NCBI GenBank assembly: GCA_964564785.1
Contig: CAZMCT010000084.1
Coordinates: forward strand, 1-18,222
Reading direction: 5' to 3'
Source: CAZMCT01 sp964564785
GTDB lineage: Bacteria > Planctomycetota > Phycisphaerae > UBA1845 > Fen-1342
DNA length: 18,222 nucleotides
A program made the translations under genes and the position numbers. Below the pieces are notes generated by a model. It did no database searches. It saw nothing but the letters and a program-made list of their open reading frames with translations, and had not been told where the DNA came from. This document shows positions 15,803 through 18,222 of this stretch, in pieces. The first letter of the stretch is position 1. Each line of letters begins with the position of its first letter.

Positions 15803-17225
15803 AATTCAGCACCAGCACGGACACGTAGCCCCACTCGTTGTTGTTCCAGTTGCCATTGCCGTCGTCGTCGCCGGCCATCCCGACCTCGTACGACCCCGCC
15901 GGCAGGCCGCTGATTACGGCACTGAGTCCCATCGTGATGCGTGTGTTCTGCGGCACGCGGTTGTCGAAGATGCCCTCGCCGACCAGGCTAGGGACACCTC
16001 CGCTGCCGGCCACGCGGTAGCCGATGTACAGGTCCAGGGAGTTCGCCCCACCGGCGGCAGTGCTACCAAAGGCCTTGTTCGCGGTCACGTGGATTCTCTG
16101 ACCCGCGGTGATCGTGACCGTGACGTAGGGGGTGAGGAATTGCGTCGTCGCGGAGGGATTATTCCCGAAACCGCTAACAAACCATGCGGGAGTGACGGTC
16201 ACGGGCGCCGGCTGCCAGGTCCCATTTCCGGTGGCGTCGCTGGTGAGAACACGGCCCGCCGCCGCGCCGGTCGGCATTTGCAACCCATCCAGCTTGACCG
16301 TGCCAATGACGTCAAGCTTCGTCGCCGGCGACGTAGTCCCGATCCCGACGTTCCCACTGAAATACCCGCGCCCGTTGAAGTAGCCGGCCCAGCCGTCGCC
16401 AGCACTCGCAGAGCCCAACACCCCTATTCCACTCGTGTCCGTGGCCCAACCCCAGACGCCAGTCCCGCCCTCTCCGTCAGCCCGGCCGAAGACCCCGTAT
16501 TCGTAGTCCGCGGGCGTGTAGCCGATTACGCCGATGTACTCCTCGCTGATCCCCAGCACGCCGGCGCCCCACGATGGGTTGGATTCTCCACGCACGCCGG
16601 CTGTGTCAGCAAACCCGAAGGGAACGCTGCTCCCTTGGACTCCACGGATGCCCGCGACCTGGATGTTGGTGTTGGTGTTGGTGACTGAAAGTGCGTTCCC
16701 ACTCACCGATGCCGCTCCCTCGTAGGGCAACCGCAGCCCCAGGGCGTAGGGCGTCCCGGTCAGGCGCTGCCGCGGACTCAATATCGCGTATCCGCCACCC
16801 ACGGCGCAGTCGGCGGGGGGACCGCCCGGCCGGATCGCGATCTCCAGCTCGCGGGCATCTCCCCCGAACTAGGCGCCGAAGTCGATCTGCACCGTGAACA
16901 GGCCGTCCACGCATTCGACGTTATCCACACAGATGGGACCGGCCACGAGAACCCCCAGGTCGTCAAATAGCGTGAACCGCATGTCGTACTGGCCGTTGGC
17001 CGGGCTGCCGGCGTCCTTGAGTTGCCCTTGATATGTGAACGCCGTGCCCACCAGCGAGGCCCGCTCCTCGTCCTCGGGCGGGCTCTGTGGGCCCGTCTTA
17101 CCGACCGGCTTCCCGGCCAACGTGCGATCGGCGCCCCCGGCGGAGAACTCCTGCCCGAGCAGTACCGAACCTGCCGCCACTGCCAAGATCACCACGACGC
17201 CCAATGAGACCCATGTTCGCTTCAT
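15801..17225 (-). pseudogene. Secreted GVxG-repeat / fibre-like protein interrupted by one in-frame TAG
   Basis: Reading one frame from the ATG (AAAGGAGG eight bases upstream) to the TGA gives 474 codons, with a TAG at codon 119 (16869-16871). Codons 1-118: signal peptide (about 1-24, VSLGVVVILAVAAGSVLLG), then TAFTYQGQL at 61-69 and GLFTVQIDFGA up to the stop. After the TAG the same frame continues FGGDARELEIAIRPGG, then ILSPRQRLTGTPYALGLR. This is how the intact planctomycete family reads on (from memory), so no sequence appears lost. Later parts: GVxG-type repeats (about 210-272), GIGTTSPATKLDV (294-306) and a beta-rich, Gly/Asn-rich C-terminal domain (about 345-474). TAG probably arose from CAG by one C-to-T change. 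It could be a recent pseudogene, a sequencing error or a read-through site. The shorter product would be an exported 118-residue protein. Confidence 0.85.
16665..16682 (+). repeat. Hexanucleotide tandem repeat (GTTGGT x3)
   Basis: Three exact copies of GTTGGT inside the interrupted secreted-protein gene, which encode alternating Thr-Asn (TNTNTN) on the minus strand. Changes in copy number would keep the reading frame. Confidence 0.6.
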
Positions 17226-17714
17226 GACTCGTGCCTCCTTTTCAAAAGACGACCCGAAGATGAACCCCAACGATGCGACGTCGCTGGGCAGACTTGCAGG
17301 GCTATCGCTGAGTCGGCGTCCGTGCACAGCGCATGGGGCGCCGGCGCCGGCTCTTGCGTGGCCACAGACGGGTGTTGCCTCCCGCGCCGCCCGGCCACGC
17401 ACGCCCTCTCGGCGCGGGTTCCGCCAGCACCGGCCCGAAAACCAGGCTCTCCGCGTCATCGCCGCACGTCCCATCCTGCCCCCAACACCCGGACAGCCGG
17501 CCAGCCGCCCTGCCCTCGCGGGGATGCGATCCCGTGCGGCGAGGACTTCCGAAGCCGGACGGCGTGCGGCCGTCGATGTGCACGACCGGCTGATGGATTC
17601 GACGCGGCGAGGTATGGCGGCCCGCTGAACTGGCCCTGAAGGTCGATCGACGTGAAGCTCGATCGCCCTGGCCGTGACGCTCCTGCCGATCGGCCACGTC
17701 AGCGATCGGAGTCC
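17226..17714 (-). other. Long untranslated leader or empty region upstream of the secreted-protein gene
   Basis: About 490 bases with no convincing gene on either strand. The open frames across it are rich in R, P and G and resemble no family. If the promoter at 17715-17742 is used, all of it is 5' untranslated RNA. Paired elements such as two copies of CGATCGA (17643-17649 and 17657-17664 region) are visible. I recognise no known riboswitch, RNase P, tmRNA or SRP RNA signature. Confidence 0.45.
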
Positions 17715-17742
17715 AGTCTACTGCGCGCTCCGCTGGGGTCAA
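17715..17742 (-). promoter_or_regulatory. Candidate promoter for the secreted-protein genes
   Basis: On the minus strand TTGACC (17737-17742), 16 bases, then TAGACT (17715-17720). Five and four of six consensus bases match. Transcription would start near 17708, about 480 bases upstream of the start codon at 17225. It points away from the ybeY promoter. Confidence 0.4.
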
Positions 17743-17892
17743 GACAAACGTGCCCACGCAGCGAAACCCCGCATGCGCACGCGGCAGGCCCGCGCCCGGC
17801 ACATCCCGGATCCGCCCCCGCGGCCCCCGGCCGGCTGCGGCTCCCCGCACCCCGCGCTGCGCCCGCCGGCCAGAATCCCCGCCCCGGCCGGC
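17743..17892. other. Region between two divergent promoters
   Basis: About 150 very GC-rich bases with no gene, repeat or known binding site that I can support. Confidence 0.4.
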
Positions 17893-17921
17893 TTGGCGGG
17901 CGCTTTCGGGAAGGGTCTAAT
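17893..17921 (+). promoter_or_regulatory. ybeY: Candidate ybeY promoter giving a leaderless mRNA
   Basis: TTGGCG (17893-17898), 17 bases, then TCTAAT (17916-17921, five of six matches to TATAAT), then exactly six bases and the GTG start codon at 17928. The expected transcription start falls on the first base of the start codon. Confidence 0.5.
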
Positions 17922-17927
17922 ACGCGC

Positions 17928-18222
17928 GTGCCGGTAGACGTCACCACCATCGTCCGCGTCCGCACCGGGGCCGACTTCGCTTCCACTATCACCCGCGTCG
18001 CCCGCCGAACGGCCGCGGCCGAGGGCTTCACCGACGGCCAACTTTCGATCGCCGTCGTCAACCGGCGCACCATCGCCGAGCTGCACCGGCGCCATCTGGG
18101 AACGCTCGCCAGCACGGACGTGCTGACGTTCGACCTCGGCACCGACCGCGGCCGCCACTGGCTCGAGGCCGAGATCGTCGTCTGCGCCGCCGTCGCTAGG
18201 CGCGAGGCCGCCCCCCGCCTGC
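17928..18222 (+). CDS. ybeY: Endoribonuclease YbeY, N-terminal part (runs off window)
   Basis: The first 98 codons of a YbeY-family protein, which in other bacteria is a metal-dependent endoribonuclease needed for 16S 3'-end maturation and ribosome quality control. Recognised by ELHRRHLGTLASTDVLTFDLG (first 20 from residue 50; PTDVLSF in most homologues) followed by EAEIVVCAAVARREA (LGDIVIC region). The distance from the GTG to this motif agrees with E. coli YbeY, which supports the start. No Shine-Dalgarno is placed correctly (AAGGG is 12 bases away); a promoter six bases upstream suggests leaderless initiation. The zinc-binding HxxxHxxxxxH motif lies beyond the right edge, so integrity cannot be judged. 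It is separated from its usual partners phoH and pgpH by two genes on the other strand. Confidence 0.93.
   Translation, partial: MPVDVTTIVRVRTGADFASTITRVARRTAAAEGFTDGQLSIAVVNRRTIAELHRRHLGTLASTDVLTFDLGTDRGRHWLEAEIVVCAAVARREAAPRL

Noticed and set aside
16802..16868. Frameshift as the cause of the broken secreted-protein gene
   Set aside because: The sequences before and after the break are in the same frame (no base gain or loss); only one TAG separates them.
16869..16871. Genome-wide reassignment of TAG to an amino acid
   Set aside because: TAG is the natural final codon of both transketolase (9333-9335) and the epimerase (8273-8275), whose proteins end where the families end.
17302..17850. 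Minus-strand 182-codon frame as a gene upstream of the secreted-protein gene
   Set aside because: Composition is R/G/P-rich with no motif, and it has no clear ribosome binding site and would cover the candidate promoter.

Overview
The window looks like a piece of a GC-rich Planctomycetota chromosome, most likely Phycisphaerae-like. This placement is inference. It rests on an rRNA unit lacking its 16S gene, two secreted proteins of planctomycete style (one with a GC-type dockerin tail, one with a TAFTYQGQL ... SPATKLDV layout), a CoA-transferase fused to a GNAT domain, and the phoH / 7TM-HD gene order. Several open reading frames over 200 codons run antisense or out of frame to real genes; these are GC-driven shadows and are left out.

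Layout. (1) 1-3237, minus strand: a promoter, tRNA-Ile(GAU), tRNA-Ala(UGC), a boxA-like element and the 5' ~2.5 kb of 23S rRNA, which runs off the left edge. No 16S gene lies upstream; a good promoter sits there instead. A possible 28-38 residue membrane peptide is encoded between the two tRNAs. (2) 3238-3792: non-coding. (3) 3793-7969, minus strand: two-gene acyl-CoA operon, an ADP-forming acetyl-CoA synthetase (alpha-beta fusion) followed by an acetyl-CoA hydrolase/transferase with a C-terminal GNAT domain. The 90-base spacer folds into a long imperfect hairpin. (4) 8273-11405, minus strand: transketolase followed by an NAD(P)-dependent epimerase/dehydrogenase-like protein. The transketolase carries an extra, repeat-rich ~60 residues in its inter-domain linker. 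(5) 11406-11792: divergent promoter region with a 122-base inverted-repeat element of the CATTCCGAGC type and short direct repeats. (6) 11793-15183, plus strand: phoH and a 7TM-HD phosphohydrolase (pgpH/yqfF-like), separated by 4 bases. (7) 15278-17225, minus strand: a large secreted protein interrupted by one in-frame TAG, then a small secreted dockerin protein. (8) 17928-end, plus strand: the start of ybeY.

How they fit together. PhoH, PgpH and YbeY form a familiar RNA-maturation/nucleotide-signalling neighbourhood, here split by the two secreted-protein genes on the opposite strand. phoH and ybeY both appear to start without a Shine-Dalgarno, with promoter-like hexamers placed so that transcription would begin at or next to the start codon. 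The secreted-protein genes instead have textbook AAGGAGG-type sites. The acyl-CoA pair would interconvert acetate (or another acid), its CoA thioester and ATP, with a GNAT domain as a possible link to protein acylation. The points most worth a second look are the tRNA-spacer micro-ORF, the 16S-less unit, the amber-interrupted gene, the transketolase insertion and the leaderless-type starts.
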